NCBI RefSeq assembly: GCF_000716445.1
Contig: NZ_JNWK01000026.1
Location: 32,747-96,746 of the forward strand
Source of the DNA: Streptomyces wedmorensis
Lineage (GTDB): Bacteria; Actinomycetota; Actinomycetes; Streptomycetales; Streptomycetaceae
Reading direction: 5' to 3'
DNA length: 64,000 nucleotides
Shown here: positions 34,303-43,180 of the stretch, one piece after another
Layout of the letters: the number at the start of each line of letters is the position of its first letter
How positions within the stretch are numbered: the stretch's first letter is position 1
Position numbers and translations under genes: made by a program
The notes under the pieces: model-generated
Databases searched by the model: none
What the model was told of the DNA's origin: nothing
The model's input: the letters and a program-made list of their open reading frames with translations, nothing else

Positions 34303-35397
34303 GCCCTCCGCGATCGCGTCCGCGACCTCCGTCACGCGGGCGTGTTCCTCCGCCGCGAAGCGCTGGGCGTCGAGGCGTTCGGCGATCTCCTCGTCCTGGG
34401 TCATCAGGAGGTCCAGGTTGGAGTCGCCGAGGTCGAAGACGCCCATGTCGAGGTAGGCCTTCTGGAGGCGCTCGCCCCAGAGGCCGATGTCCTTGACGCA
34501 GGGCACGATCCGGCTGAAGAGCAGCTTGCGGAAGAGCTGCAGGAACTCGCTCTGCTCGCTCAGCTGCTCCGCCTCCTTCCTCGGGATGCCGAAGTTCTCG
34601 AGGACCTCGACGCCGCGCAGCCGGTCGCGCATGAGGTGGCAGCCCTCGATCACGAACTCCTCGCGCTCGCGGAGTTCGGCGTCGGAGAGCTGCCGGTAGT
34701 AGTCGCGCAGGGCCATCCGGCCGAAGGCGACGTGCCGGGCCTCGTCCTGCATCACGTACGCGAGGATCTGCTTGGGCAGCGGCTTGTCGGTGGTGTCGCG
34801 GATCATGCCGAAGGCGGCGAGGGCGAGGCCTTCGATGAGGACCTGCATGCCGAGGTAGGGCATGTCCCAGCGGGAGTCGCGCAGGGTGTCGTCGAGCAGG
34901 CCCTGGAGGTCGTCGTTGATCGGGTAGAGCATGCCGATCTTCTCGTGGAGGAAGCGGCCGTAGATCTCGGCGTGCCGGGCCTCGTCCATGGTCTGGGTGG
35001 CCGAGTAGAACTTGGCGTCGAGGTCGGGGACGGACTCGACGATCCGGGCGGCGCAGATCATCGCGCCCTGCTCTCCGTGGAGGAACTGGCTGAACTGCCA
35101 CGAGGAGTAGTGGCGCCGCAGGTCGCCCTTGTCCTTCTCGGTCATCTTCGCCCAGTGGCGGGTGCCGTAGAGGTTCAGGACCTCGTCGGGGGTGCCGAGC
35201 GGGTCGTACGGGTCGACCTCCAGGTCCCAGTCGATGCGGGTGGCACCGTCCCACTGCTTGTCCTTGCCCTTGCGGTAGAGGGCGAGGAGGCGCTCGCGGC
35301 CGTCGTCGTAGTCCCAGGAGAAGCGGGCGGCGCCGGTGGCCGGCACCTGCCATACGGGTCCGGCGGGGGCGTTCACATAGAGGTCGTGCGTCGACAC
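34288..35397 (-). CDS. Ferritin-like diiron protein
   Basis: 369 aa. Two helix motifs, DEARHAEIYGRF and DEARHVAFGRM, each give the E-x-x-H pair of a ferritin-like/R2-like diiron centre. Additional Glu come from LHGEQGAM and LIEGLALAAFG. No radical-Tyr context is obvious. Function is unknown; oxidases and hydroxylases share this arrangement. GTG 35397 has GGAG about 7 nt upstream. It is divergent from another diiron protein gene across 156 bp, with a TetR gene following, so the three may form one functional unit (inference). Confidence 0.82.
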   Translation of the reverse strand: MSTHDLYVNAPAGPVWQVPATGAARFSWDYDDGRERLLALYRKGKDKQWDGATRIDWDLEVDPYDPLGTPDEVLNLYGTRHWAKMTEKDKGDLRRHYSSWQFSQFLHGEQGAMICAARIVESVPDLDAKFYSATQTMDEARHAEIYGRFLHEKIGMLYPINDDLQGLLDDTLRDSRWDMPYLGMQVLIEGLALAAFGMIRDTTDKPLPKQILAYVMQDEARHVAFGRMALRDYYRQLSDAELREREEFVIEGCHLMRDRLRGVEVLENFGIPRKEAEQLSEQSEFLQLFRKLLFSRIVPCVKDIGLWGERLQKAYLDMGVFDLGDSNLDLLMTQDEEIAERLDAQRFAAEEHARVTEVADAIAEGAAGE

Positions 35398-35553
35398 TGA
35401 CGACTCCTTCCGTCCGTTCCCAGCAGGCTCACACGGTGGTAGACAGGTCGTCAACAAGTCGCGCGCAAGGGATTGACGGGCTTGCTGACGGGCTGTCTCA
35501 TCAAGAGTGACCCCCGGTAACGCGACGGCGAGCACAGCGAGGTGCCCCGAACC

Positions 35554-36489
35554 ATGACCCCCTTCACCGAGCCCGACTTCAGCCTCCTCCGGGACGCCCT
35601 GGGGCCGCTGCGCGACCGTGAGCAGGTCGCCGAGCGCCTCCTGGAGTCCTCCCGCAAGCACTCCTTCGACCCGGACACCGAACTCGACTGGGACGCCCCC
35701 TTCGAGGACGGCAAGTGGTTCTGGCCGCCCGAGCTCGTCTCGCTCTACGACACCCCGCTGTGGCGCCGGATGTCCGAGGAGCAGCGGATCGCCCTCTCGC
35801 GCCACGAGGCCGCCTCGCTCGCCTCCCTCGGCATCTGGTTCGAGATCATCCTGATGCAGCTGCTCGTCCGGCACATCTACGACAAGTCCCTGACCAGTCA
35901 TCACGTCCGCTACGCGCTCACCGAGATCGCCGACGAGTGCCGGCACTCGATGATGTTCGCCCGGCTGATCACCCGCGGCGGCACCCCCGCCTACCCGGTG
36001 CCGCGGATCTACCACAACCTCGCGCGGGTCCTGAAGACCGTCTCCACCACCCCCGGCTCCTTCGCCGCCACCCTGCTCGGCGAGGAGATCCTCGACTGGA
36101 TGCAGCGCCTGACCTTCCCGGACGAGCGGGTGCAGACCCTGGTGCGCGGGGTGACCCGGATCCACGTCGTCGAGGAGGCCCGCCACGTGCGGTACGCCCG
36201 CGAGGAGTTGCGCCGCCAGATGGCGACCGCGCCGCGCTGGGAGCAGGAGTTCACCCGGCTGAGCTGCGGCGAGGCCGCCCGGGTCTTCTCCACCTGCTTC
36301 GTCAACCCCGCGGTGTACGAGGCGGTGGGCCTCGACCGCCGGGAGGCCGTCGCCCAGGTGAAGGCGAGCGGGCACCGGCGCGAGGTCATGCAGTCCGGCG
36401 CCAAGCGCCTGACGGACTTCCTCGACGACATCGGCCTCCTGCGCGGACCGGGCCGCCGCCTGTGGCGGTCCTCCGGCCTGCTGGCCTGA
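35554..36489 (+). CDS. AurF-like diiron oxygenase
   Basis: 311 aa from ATG 35554. Diiron ligands are suggested by WFEIILMQ, EIADECRHSMMF (E-x-x-H), GEEILDW and VVEEARHVRYAREE (E-x-x-H), the pattern of p-aminobenzoate N-oxygenase-type proteins. Family members oxidise aromatic amines or act on other small molecules; the substrate here is unknown. GAGG lies upstream of the start; an in-frame GTG at 35542 would add 4 residues. A short GC-rich hairpin (arms at 36543-36549 and 36563-36569) lies between this gene and the TetR gene. Confidence 0.82.
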   Translation: MTPFTEPDFSLLRDALGPLRDREQVAERLLESSRKHSFDPDTELDWDAPFEDGKWFWPPELVSLYDTPLWRRMSEEQRIALSRHEAASLASLGIWFEIILMQLLVRHIYDKSLTSHHVRYALTEIADECRHSMMFARLITRGGTPAYPVPRIYHNLARVLKTVSTTPGSFAATLLGEEILDWMQRLTFPDERVQTLVRGVTRIHVVEEARHVRYAREELRRQMATAPRWEQEFTRLSCGEAARVFSTCFVNPAVYEAVGLDRREAVAQVKASGHRREVMQSGAKRLTDFLDDIGLLRGPGRRLWRSSGLLA

Positions 36490-36623
36490 GGAGGCCGCCG
36501 GCGTCCGGCCACCGGCCCGGAAGCCCCGCCCGGCGCCCGGACCGCCCGCCCGGAAGCTCTCAGCGGGCGCCCGGCGCCGGACCGCACCCCTGAGGGGAAC
36601 GCTCCGCGACTACGCTGCGGAGC

Positions 36624-37346
36624 ATGACCAGCGCCGCCACTCCCGCGTACCGCAGGCTCACCGTCGAGGAGCGGCGCGGGCAGCTGCTCGACGCCGCTCT
36701 GGGGCTCTTCGCCCACCAGGCGCCCGAGGACGTCTCGCTCGACGACGTCGCCGAGGCGGCCGGCGTCTCACGGCCCCTCGTCTACCGGTACTTCCCCGGC
36801 GGCAAGCAGCAGCTGTACGAGGCCGCCCTGCGGTCCTCCGCCGACGCCCTGAACCGCTGCTTCACCGAGCCGCCGGAGGGGCCGCCCACGGAGCGGCTCG
36901 GCCGGGTGCTCGACCGGTACCTGGCCTTCGTCGACGAGCACGACGCCGGGTTCAGCGCCCTGCTGCGGGGCGGCAGCGTCGCCGAGACCTCCCGGACGAC
37001 CGCGATCGTGGACGAGGTGCGGCGGGCCGCCGCCGAGCAGATCCTCGTCCACCTGGGGGTGGAGCGGCCGGGCTCCCGGCTCTCCATGCTGGTGCGGACG
37101 TGGATCGCGGCCGTGGAGGCGGCCTCGCTCATCTGGCTCGACGAGGAGAAGCAGCCTCCGGCGCGGGAGCTGCGGGACTGGCTCGTCGACCACCTCGTCG
37201 CCCTGCTCGCGGCGACCACGGCGAGCGACGCGGAGACCTCGGACGTCGTCCGGCGGCTCCTCGCGCAGGAGACCGCCACCGGGCCGGTGGCGACGCTGGC
37301 CCGCAGGGTCGTCCCGGTGGTCGGCGAGGCGGCGCACCTGCTGTGA
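36624..37346 (+). CDS. TetR-family transcriptional regulator
   Basis: 240 aa. The N-terminal helix-turn-helix reads GLFAHQAPEDVSLDDVAEAA, then GVSRPLVYRYFPGGKQQLYEAAL, a clean TetR match. The ligand-binding C-terminal domain is all-helical. It follows the AurF-like gene on the same strand and probably represses it, the divergent ferritin-like gene, or itself (inference). I found no clear operator in front of it. Confidence 0.9.
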   Translation: MTSAATPAYRRLTVEERRGQLLDAALGLFAHQAPEDVSLDDVAEAAGVSRPLVYRYFPGGKQQLYEAALRSSADALNRCFTEPPEGPPTERLGRVLDRYLAFVDEHDAGFSALLRGGSVAETSRTTAIVDEVRRAAAEQILVHLGVERPGSRLSMLVRTWIAAVEAASLIWLDEEKQPPARELRDWLVDHLVALLAATTASDAETSDVVRRLLAQETATGPVATLARRVVPVVGEAAHLL

Positions 37347-37381
37347 GCCGGTACGGAGGCCGCGCGGGAGAGACTGGAGGG

Positions 37382-37681
37382 GTGAGAAGCGAGAACACCC
37401 CCTTCCGCGGCGGCCCCCTCGACGGCCGGGTGCTGCCGATCCTCGTCGGCCCGACCGGCCACCCCCCGAAGTGGTACGAGGTCCCGGTCCCGGCGCACGA
37501 CGGCCGCCCGCCGGTCCTGTACGTCTACCGGCGCGAGCCCGCCGGGTACACGAAGCGGCTCGGTCTCCAGCGCGGCTGGGTCTACCAGTACGCCCCCGAG
37601 GGCCGCGAGCGGCGCGAACTGAAGTGGCCGTGGTCCAAGCCGGGCGGCGACGCCGCGAAGGACGCTGAGCCGAACGGGTGA
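37382..37681 (+). CDS. Conserved small hypothetical protein (about 99 aa)
   Basis: Starts at GTG 37382 right after GGAGG. The sequence has an N-terminal FRGGPLDGRVLPILVG, then KWYEVPVPAHDGRPPVLYVY and YTKRLGLQRGWVYQYAPEG, suggesting a small beta-barrel-like soluble protein. There is no signal peptide or metal motif. It resembles small proteins of unknown function common in streptomycetes, but I cannot name a family. It sits alone between TetR and NlpC/P60 genes. Confidence 0.7.
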   Translation: MRSENTPFRGGPLDGRVLPILVGPTGHPPKWYEVPVPAHDGRPPVLYVYRREPAGYTKRLGLQRGWVYQYAPEGRERRELKWPWSKPGGDAAKDAEPNG

Positions 37682-37722
37682 GGACGACGGACGCGCCCCG
37701 ATTCGTACGGTAATCGGATGAA

Positions 37723-37762
37723 GTGACACGTCATCATCCCCCTGGAGGTGGTGACGTGTCAC
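37723..37762 (+). promoter_or_regulatory. Inverted repeat enclosing the ribosome site and start codon of the NlpC/P60 gene
   Basis: Arms GTGACACGTCA (37723-37733) and TGACGTGTCAC (37752-37762) are perfect 11-bp complements. The GGAGG ribosome site (37744-37748) lies in the 18-nt loop, and the GTG start codon (37756) is inside the right arm. As RNA it would hide the start codon; as DNA it could be an operator. Confidence 0.6.
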
Positions 37763-39213
37763 GAAGGCTGCTGCGCACGGTCTGCACGGGGGCGCTCGCC
37801 GCGGTGACCGCGCTGACCGGGGCGCTCCCGGCGGCGGGCGCCGCCGCGCCGGACCCGCCGGCGGACCCCCCGGCCCGGGCCCCGATCGCCTGGGCCGACC
37901 CGGCCGCGGAGCCGGTCGGCCCGGTGGACCCGGCGGCGCAGACGGCCGACCCGACGGCGGACCCGGGCGATCCGACGGACCCGCTCGACCCGGCCGGCCC
38001 GAGGACGGAACCGACGGACCCGCTCGACCCGGCGCCGGAACCCACGGACCCGGCCGGCCCGGAACTCCCCTCCACGAGGCCCGGCGGCCCCCTCGCCCCG
38101 GAAGCGGACGGCGACCCCACCGCACCCCCCGGGCCGCCCGCACCCACCGAAGCCTCCGAGGCCGACGACGCCGCCGCGCTGCCTCCGCCCGGCGGCGACT
38201 CCGTGACCGCGCTCCTGACCCGGCTGCGGACGCTGTACCGGCAGGCGGAGGAGGCCACCGAGCGGTTCAACGCCGCCGAGGAGGCGCTGAAGGCACAGAC
38301 GGCCGACACCGGGAAGGTGACGGCCCGACTCACCGCCGCCCGTACCGCCCTGGCCCAGGGGCGCGCCGAGGCGGGGCGGATCGCGAGGGAGCAGTACCAG
38401 GGCGGGTCCGAGTTCTCCACGTACCTGGGACTGCTGTTCTCGCCGGACCCCCAGTCGGCGCTCGACCAGGGGCATCTGATGGCCCGCGCGGCCCGCGGCC
38501 GGGCCACCGCCGTCGAGCGGCTCGAAGGGGCCGAGCGGCGGGCCGACGCACTCGCCACCGCCTCGCGCAAGGCCCTGGACCGGCAGCAGGGCCTCGCGGC
38601 GGCGCAGCGCACCCGACGCGACGAGGTGACGGGCAGGCTGCGGGAGGTGGAGAAGCTGCTCGCCGGCCTCTCGCCCGAGCAGCTCGCCCGGCTGACCGAG
38701 CTCGAACGCGTCCAGACCGCGGGCGCGCAGCGGGAGCTGCTCGACTCCGGCGTCCTGGACGGCACCCGCACCCCGTCGCGGGCGGGCGGGGAGGCGCTGC
38801 GCTTCGCGGTGGGCGAGATCGGCAAGCCGTACGAGTGGGGAGCCGAGGGCCCGGACGCGTACGACTGCTCGGGGCTGACCCAGCGGGCGTGGGCGTCGGC
38901 GGGGCGGGAGATCCCGCGGACCAGTCAGGAGCAGTGGGCGACCCTTCCCCGCGTCCCGCTCACCGAGCTGCGCCCCGGAGACCTGGTCGTGTACTTCCCG
39001 GGCGCCACCCATGTGGCGCTCTACCTCGGCGGCGGCCTCGTGGTGCAGGCGCCGCGCCCCGGCGGGAAGGTGAAGGTCTCTCCCGTCGCGGCGAACCCGC
39101 TGCTCGGGGCCGTACGCCCCGATCCCGGCGGTCCCGCCCTTACCTCGTACACCCCGCCCGCCCTTCCGAAGGGCGCCAAGGACGGCGGGGACGAGGGCTT
39201 CGACCGCTCCTGA
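37756..39213 (+). CDS. Secreted NlpC/P60 peptidoglycan hydrolase
   Basis: 485 aa. A signal peptide (about 1-35) is followed by a very Pro/Asp-rich linker (about 35-150, with runs such as DPTDPLDPAGP), a coiled-coil region (about 160-335) and a C-terminal NlpC/P60 domain. That domain has catalytic Cys in YDCSGLTQ, His in ATHVALYLGGG and a third polar residue nearby. It should cleave peptide stems in the cell wall. GTG 37756 has GGAGG 7 nt upstream. Confidence 0.92.
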   Translation: MSRRLLRTVCTGALAAVTALTGALPAAGAAAPDPPADPPARAPIAWADPAAEPVGPVDPAAQTADPTADPGDPTDPLDPAGPRTEPTDPLDPAPEPTDPAGPELPSTRPGGPLAPEADGDPTAPPGPPAPTEASEADDAAALPPPGGDSVTALLTRLRTLYRQAEEATERFNAAEEALKAQTADTGKVTARLTAARTALAQGRAEAGRIAREQYQGGSEFSTYLGLLFSPDPQSALDQGHLMARAARGRATAVERLEGAERRADALATASRKALDRQQGLAAAQRTRRDEVTGRLREVEKLLAGLSPEQLARLTELERVQTAGAQRELLDSGVLDGTRTPSRAGGEALRFAVGEIGKPYEWGAEGPDAYDCSGLTQRAWASAGREIPRTSQEQWATLPRVPLTELRPGDLVVYFPGATHVALYLGGGLVVQAPRPGGKVKVSPVAANPLLGAVRPDPGGPALTSYTPPALPKGAKDGGDEGFDRS

Positions 39214-39309
39214 AGTCCCTTTCCACGCAAGGGGGTTGCTCTTGCAAGTAATATGCAACAAGCTTGTCGGGTCCTTACTGACCACCCGTCACGGACGCGG
39301 AGCCCCGTC

Positions 39310-40614
39310 ATGCCCAAGCTGTCCCCGGACACCGGCCCCCAGCGCACGCTCACCGTCTCGAACCTCGTCAACGCCGTCGGCAGCGGACTCTTCCTGACCG
39401 CCGGAGTCCTCTACTTCACCGAGGCCGCGCACCTCCCCGCCGCGACGGTGGGCCTCGGGCTCGGCATCGCCGGGCTCCTCTCACTCGCCGTCGGCATCGC
39501 CGCCGGCCACCTCGCCGACCGGCACGGAGCACGCGGCGTCTCCGTGGCCACGCTGGTGGTGCAGGCGCTGGCCACGGCGGCGTTCGTCCTCGCCGACGGC
39601 TTCTGGCCCTTCGTGCTCGCCGTCTCGGCGGCCACCGGCGCGAAGGCGGCCGGACTCGCCGCCCGCGCGCCGCTGGTCCGGCACTACGGAGGGGACCGGC
39701 CCCAGGAGTTCCGCGCCCGGCTCCGGGCCGTGACCAACGTCGGCATCTCCGTCGGCGCCCTGCTCGCCGGCCTCGCGGTCCAGGCCGGCACCATCGGCGC
39801 CTACCGGCTCCTCGTCGTCGGCAACGCGTGCGCCTTCGCGGCCTCCGCCGCCGTCCTGCTCCTGCTGCCGCCGGTCGCCCCCGCGCCCGTCGCCCGGGGC
39901 CCGCGGTGGATCGCCCTGCGGGACCGGCCGTACCTGACGCTCACCGCGCTCGACGGCGTCATGGCCATCCAGTTCAAGGTGCTCACCGTAGCGATCCCGC
40001 TCTGGCTGGTGCGGTCGACCACCGCACCGCACTGGCTCGTCTCGGGCACCATGCTCACCAACACCGTGCTCGTCGTCGGCCTCCAGGTGCGGGCGAGCCG
40101 CGGCATCGACTCACCGCGCTCCGGCGGCCTCGCCTACCGCCGCGCCGGCGCCGCCTTCCTCGGCTCCTGCGCCCTCGTCCCACTCGCCGCCGGCGCGCCC
40201 GCCGGAGTCGCGGTCGCCGTGCTCGTGGCCGCCGTGGTGATCCACACGGTCGGCGAACTCTGGCACGCGGCGGGCGGCTTCGAGGTGTCCTACGCCCTCG
40301 CCCCGCCCCACGCCACCGGCCAGTACCTCGGCGTCTTCGGACTCGGCGCCGGCCTCGCCGAAGCCGTCGGCCCCGCCCTCCTCATCGCCCTCTGCGTCGG
40401 CTGGGGCCGCCCCGGCTGGTACCTCGTCGGCGCGCTCTTCGCGGTCACCGGCCTGCTGACCCCGCTGGCGGTCCGCCGCGCGGAGGCGGTCCGGGCCCCC
40501 GAGCCCGCGCCGGCGCCCGAGCCCGCGCGTGTGCCCGAACCCGTACGTGTGCCCGCGTCCGCGCGTGTGCCCGCGTCCGCCGTTCGCCGGACTCTCACTC
40601 GAACAGGGCGATGA
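39310..40614 (+). CDS. MFS transporter, paralogue of the cluster exporter
   Basis: 434 aa from ATG 39310, with about 12 membrane segments and motif A (GHLADRHGARGVSVA). It shares long blocks with the MFS protein at 7871-9151, such as RAVTNVGISVGALLAG, GELWHAAGGFEVSYAL and GQYLGVFGLGAGLAEAVGPA. The C-terminal tail after the last helix is a repetitive Pro/Ala/Arg/Val stretch (about 400-425, PEPAPAPEPARVPEPVRVPA) made by short tandem DNA repeats. It overlaps the converging DUF6584-like gene by 20 bp. Substrate unknown. Confidence 0.88.
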   Translation: MPKLSPDTGPQRTLTVSNLVNAVGSGLFLTAGVLYFTEAAHLPAATVGLGLGIAGLLSLAVGIAAGHLADRHGARGVSVATLVVQALATAAFVLADGFWPFVLAVSAATGAKAAGLAARAPLVRHYGGDRPQEFRARLRAVTNVGISVGALLAGLAVQAGTIGAYRLLVVGNACAFAASAAVLLLLPPVAPAPVARGPRWIALRDRPYLTLTALDGVMAIQFKVLTVAIPLWLVRSTTAPHWLVSGTMLTNTVLVVGLQVRASRGIDSPRSGGLAYRRAGAAFLGSCALVPLAAGAPAGVAVAVLVAAVVIHTVGELWHAAGGFEVSYALAPPHATGQYLGVFGLGAGLAEAVGPALLIALCVGWGRPGWYLVGALFAVTGLLTPLAVRRAEAVRAPEPAPAPEPARVPEPVRVPASARVPASAVRRTLTRTGR

Positions 40615-41119
40615 CCCCGCGGATCCAGATACCGGCCGTCACGGTGCCCCCGAGGAAGGCCCCGACCGCCACGACGACCCCGGTGAAGCGGCCGCCCTCG
40701 TGCGGAGCCCCGTCCTCCCCGTCCTCGTCCTCGAAGGGAATCGGGTCGCCCCAGACGACCGGCCGCCCCGCCGCCTCCGAGCAGGCGTCCCTCACCGCGG
40801 CCAGCCGCTCCTCGGCGACGGCCGTGGCGGCCAGCGCCTCGGGCCCGCTCCACGCGAGGGCCTTCATCCGCCGCCCGGGAGACCCGTACCGCTCCTCGAA
40901 GGCGGCGGTCTCGTCCGCGTCCCGGTCCTCTTCGAGGTACATCCAGCGCCCCGCCTCGGCCGCGTCGCCGTACAGCCGGTACACCTCGGCCAGGCGGCGG
41001 CGGAGGGTCAGGTCGTACGGGAAGGACGAGACGAGGCCGCGCAGGCGCTGGCGCGCCATGGGCACGCGGCCGGCGGCCAGGTCCGCGTCCACGCGGTCCA
41101 GGGTGTTCGACAGGGGCAT
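40595..41119 (-). CDS. DUF6584-like protein
   Basis: 174 aa. The N-terminal helical region resembles a tetratricopeptide-like pair (RVPMARQRLRGLVSSFPYDL, then TLRRRLAEVYRLYGDAAEAG). WMYLE and FEERYGSPGRRMKAL follow. The C-terminal end (about 145-170) is a single hydrophobic segment. It looks like a small membrane-anchored protein of a family common in streptomycetes, and the number is from memory. No role is known. It converges on the MFS gene, and the two 3' ends overlap. Confidence 0.65.
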   Translation of the reverse strand: MPLSNTLDRVDADLAAGRVPMARQRLRGLVSSFPYDLTLRRRLAEVYRLYGDAAEAGRWMYLEEDRDADETAAFEERYGSPGRRMKALAWSGPEALAATAVAEERLAAVRDACSEAAGRPVVWGDPIPFEDEDGEDGAPHEGGRFTGVVVAVGAFLGGTVTAGIWIRGVIALFE

Positions 41120-41181
41120 GCCCCATTGTCGAACACCCTGGCGCGGCGGATCGACCGGATTTCACCGACCGGGTTTCGCCG

Positions 41182-42417
41182 TCAGGCGCTGGTGACCTCG
41201 GCCAGGTAGCCCGCCGTCTTCTCCGGGTCGAAGAAGAAGTTCTCGAAGTCGGCCGGGTCGTTGAAGCCGTTGGCGAAGCGGTCGGCGACGGGCTGGAGCT
41301 GACCGGCCGCGCCGAGGAGGTTGAGGACGTGCTCCGGCGGCGGGGCCAGCATGGCGTTCGTCCACTTGGTGACGTGCTGGGCCGTCTGCCAGTAGCGGTC
41401 GAAGGCGCCCTGCATCCACTCCTCGTCGAAGGGCCGGTCGCCGTGCTCGACGATGGCCGCGAGGTAGGCGGCGGCGCACTTGGCCGCCGAGTTGGAGCCC
41501 TGGCCGGTGATGGGGTCGTTGGCGACGACGACGTCGGCGACGCCGAGGACCAGACCGCCGCCGGGCAGCCGGCCGATCGGGTTGCGGACGGTCGGCGCGT
41601 ACCGGCCGGCGAGGGTGCCGCCCGCGTCGGTCAGTTCGACCTTGGTGGCCCGGGCGTACTCCCACGGCGTGAACCGCTCCATCAGCTCCAGCGTCAGCGC
41701 CAGGTGCTCGGAGGGGTCCTTGACGCCCTGGAAGACGTCGAGCGGACCGCCGGGGACGCCCTCCCAGAAGAGGATGTCGGCACGGCCGCCGGTGGTGAGG
41801 GTCGGCATGACGAACAGCTCGCCGACACCCGGCACCACGTTGCAGCGGACCGCGTCGAAGTCGGGGTGCTCGGGGCGCGGGCCGAGGCCGTGGACGTACG
41901 CGACGGCGAGGGCGCGCTGCGGCTCGGTGTACGGCGAGCGGGACGCGTCCCGGCCGAACATGGAGACCAGCTCGCCCTTGCCGGCGGCGACGAGCACCAG
42001 GTCGTAGCTGCGGGAGAAGTAGTCCAGGTCGCCGACCGCCACGCCGTGTATCACCAGCTGGCCGCCGCGCTGGGCGAAGGTCTCCATCCAGCCGGCCATC
42101 TTCACGCGCTGGTCGACCGACTGCGCGTACCCGTCGAGCCTGCCCACCCAGTCGATCACGCGGGCGGAGTCGGGGCCCGCCACGGAGACGCCGAGGCCCT
42201 CGGTGCGGGGCGCCTGGGACTCCCAGAAGTTGAGGCCGAGGTCCCGCTCGTGCTGGAGCGCCGTGTCGAACATGCACTGGGTGGACATGACCCGGCCGGA
42301 GCGGATCTCGTCCGCGGTCCGGTTCGACATGAGGGTGACCTCGTACCCCTGCGACTGGAGTCCGAGGGCGAGCTGCAGGCCGGACTGGCCGGCGCCGACT
42401 ATGAGTATCTTCCGCAT
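41182..42417 (-). CDS. Styrene/indole monooxygenase-type FAD protein
   Basis: 411 aa. The N-terminal Rossmann motif MRKILIVGAGQSGLQLALGL binds FAD. GLVLGVADVVVANDPITGQGSN is the second FAD motif, typical of StyA-like and related group E flavoprotein monooxygenases, which need reduced FAD from a separate reductase. No reductase gene is adjacent. It lies 37 bp downstream of cvnD on the same strand and may be cotranscribed with the conservon, where oxidoreductase genes are often found. The substrate is unknown. Confidence 0.88.
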   Translation of the reverse strand: MRKILIVGAGQSGLQLALGLQSQGYEVTLMSNRTADEIRSGRVMSTQCMFDTALQHERDLGLNFWESQAPRTEGLGVSVAGPDSARVIDWVGRLDGYAQSVDQRVKMAGWMETFAQRGGQLVIHGVAVGDLDYFSRSYDLVLVAAGKGELVSMFGRDASRSPYTEPQRALAVAYVHGLGPRPEHPDFDAVRCNVVPGVGELFVMPTLTTGGRADILFWEGVPGGPLDVFQGVKDPSEHLALTLELMERFTPWEYARATKVELTDAGGTLAGRYAPTVRNPIGRLPGGGLVLGVADVVVANDPITGQGSNSAAKCAAAYLAAIVEHGDRPFDEEWMQGAFDRYWQTAQHVTKWTNAMLAPPPEHVLNLLGAAGQLQPVADRFANGFNDPADFENFFFDPEKTAGYLAEVTSA

Positions 42418-42454
42418 GGGTGGTGCTCCTGGCGTCTGTGAGCGACGGGGACGG

Positions 42455-43180
42455 CTATTCGGGGGTGGCTTCGAGCGCGTGCGCGACCATCGCGAGCAGG
42501 CTCTCGACGACGCTGTAGCGCTTGCGCGCGTCCATGATCACCACGGGTACGTGCGGGGGGACGGTCAGGGCCTCCCTGACGTCCTCCGCCTCGAACGCCT
42601 CGGTGCCCTCGAAGTGGTTGACGGCCACGATGTACGGAAGCCCGCAGCTCTCGAAGTAGTCGAGGGCCGGGAAGCAGTCCGTGAGCCGCCGGGTGTCGGC
42701 CAGCACGATCGCTCCGATCGCGCCGCGCACCAGGTCGTCCCACATGAACCAGAAGCGCTGCTGCCCCGGCGTACCGAAGACGTACAGCACCAGGTCGTTG
42801 TCGAGCGTGATCCGGCCGAAGTCCATCGCGACCGTGGTGGTGAGCTTGTCCGGGGTGGCGGTGAGGTCGTCGGTGTCCTCGCTCGCCCGGGTCATCAGGG
42901 CCTCGGTCTGGAGCGGGGTGATCTCCGAGACCGCGCGGACGAAGGTGGTCTTGCCGACGCCGAAGCCGCCCGCGACGACTATCTTCGTCGCGATCGGGGC
43001 GCGGGTGTGGTCGAGCTGCCAGTCCTGGGCGCCGTCCTCGGCGTCCGGCCCGGCCGTGCCCGGTTCGGGGGCGCCCGGCGCGAACGGATCGGCCTTGGGC
43101 TGCGCGGGAATGCCCGCGACCGCCGGCGCTTCGGCGACGGCTTCGGAGACGGCGGAGGCGTCAGAGACGACGGAGTCCAC
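42455..43180 (-). CDS. cvnD: Conservon GTPase CvnD
   Basis: 241 aa. The N-terminal 55 residues are low-complexity Ala/Pro-rich. The GTPase core has the P-loop GGFGVGKTTFVRAVSE, a switch region AMDFGRITLD, the G3-like FGTPGQQRFWFMW and VAVNHFEG as the G4-like site. This is the small GTPase of conservons, thought to act in a membrane-bound signalling complex with CvnA-C. GTG 43180 overlaps the end of cvnC by 20 bp. Confidence 0.93.
   Translation of the reverse strand: MDSVVSDASAVSEAVAEAPAVAGIPAQPKADPFAPGAPEPGTAGPDAEDGAQDWQLDHTRAPIATKIVVAGGFGVGKTTFVRAVSEITPLQTEALMTRASEDTDDLTATPDKLTTTVAMDFGRITLDNDLVLYVFGTPGQQRFWFMWDDLVRGAIGAIVLADTRRLTDCFPALDYFESCGLPYIVAVNHFEGTEAFEAEDVREALTVPPHVPVVIMDARKRYSVVESLLAMVAHALEATPE

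Noticed and set aside
37723..37762. ydaO-type c-di-AMP riboswitch before the NlpC/P60 gene
   Set aside because: The leader between the preceding gene and the start is only about 75 bp and lacks the conserved long fold; only a simple hairpin is present.
38000..38160. Pro/Asp repeat region as a mobile or repeat element
   Set aside because: It encodes the low-complexity linker of the NlpC/P60 protein in the correct frame with normal codon use.
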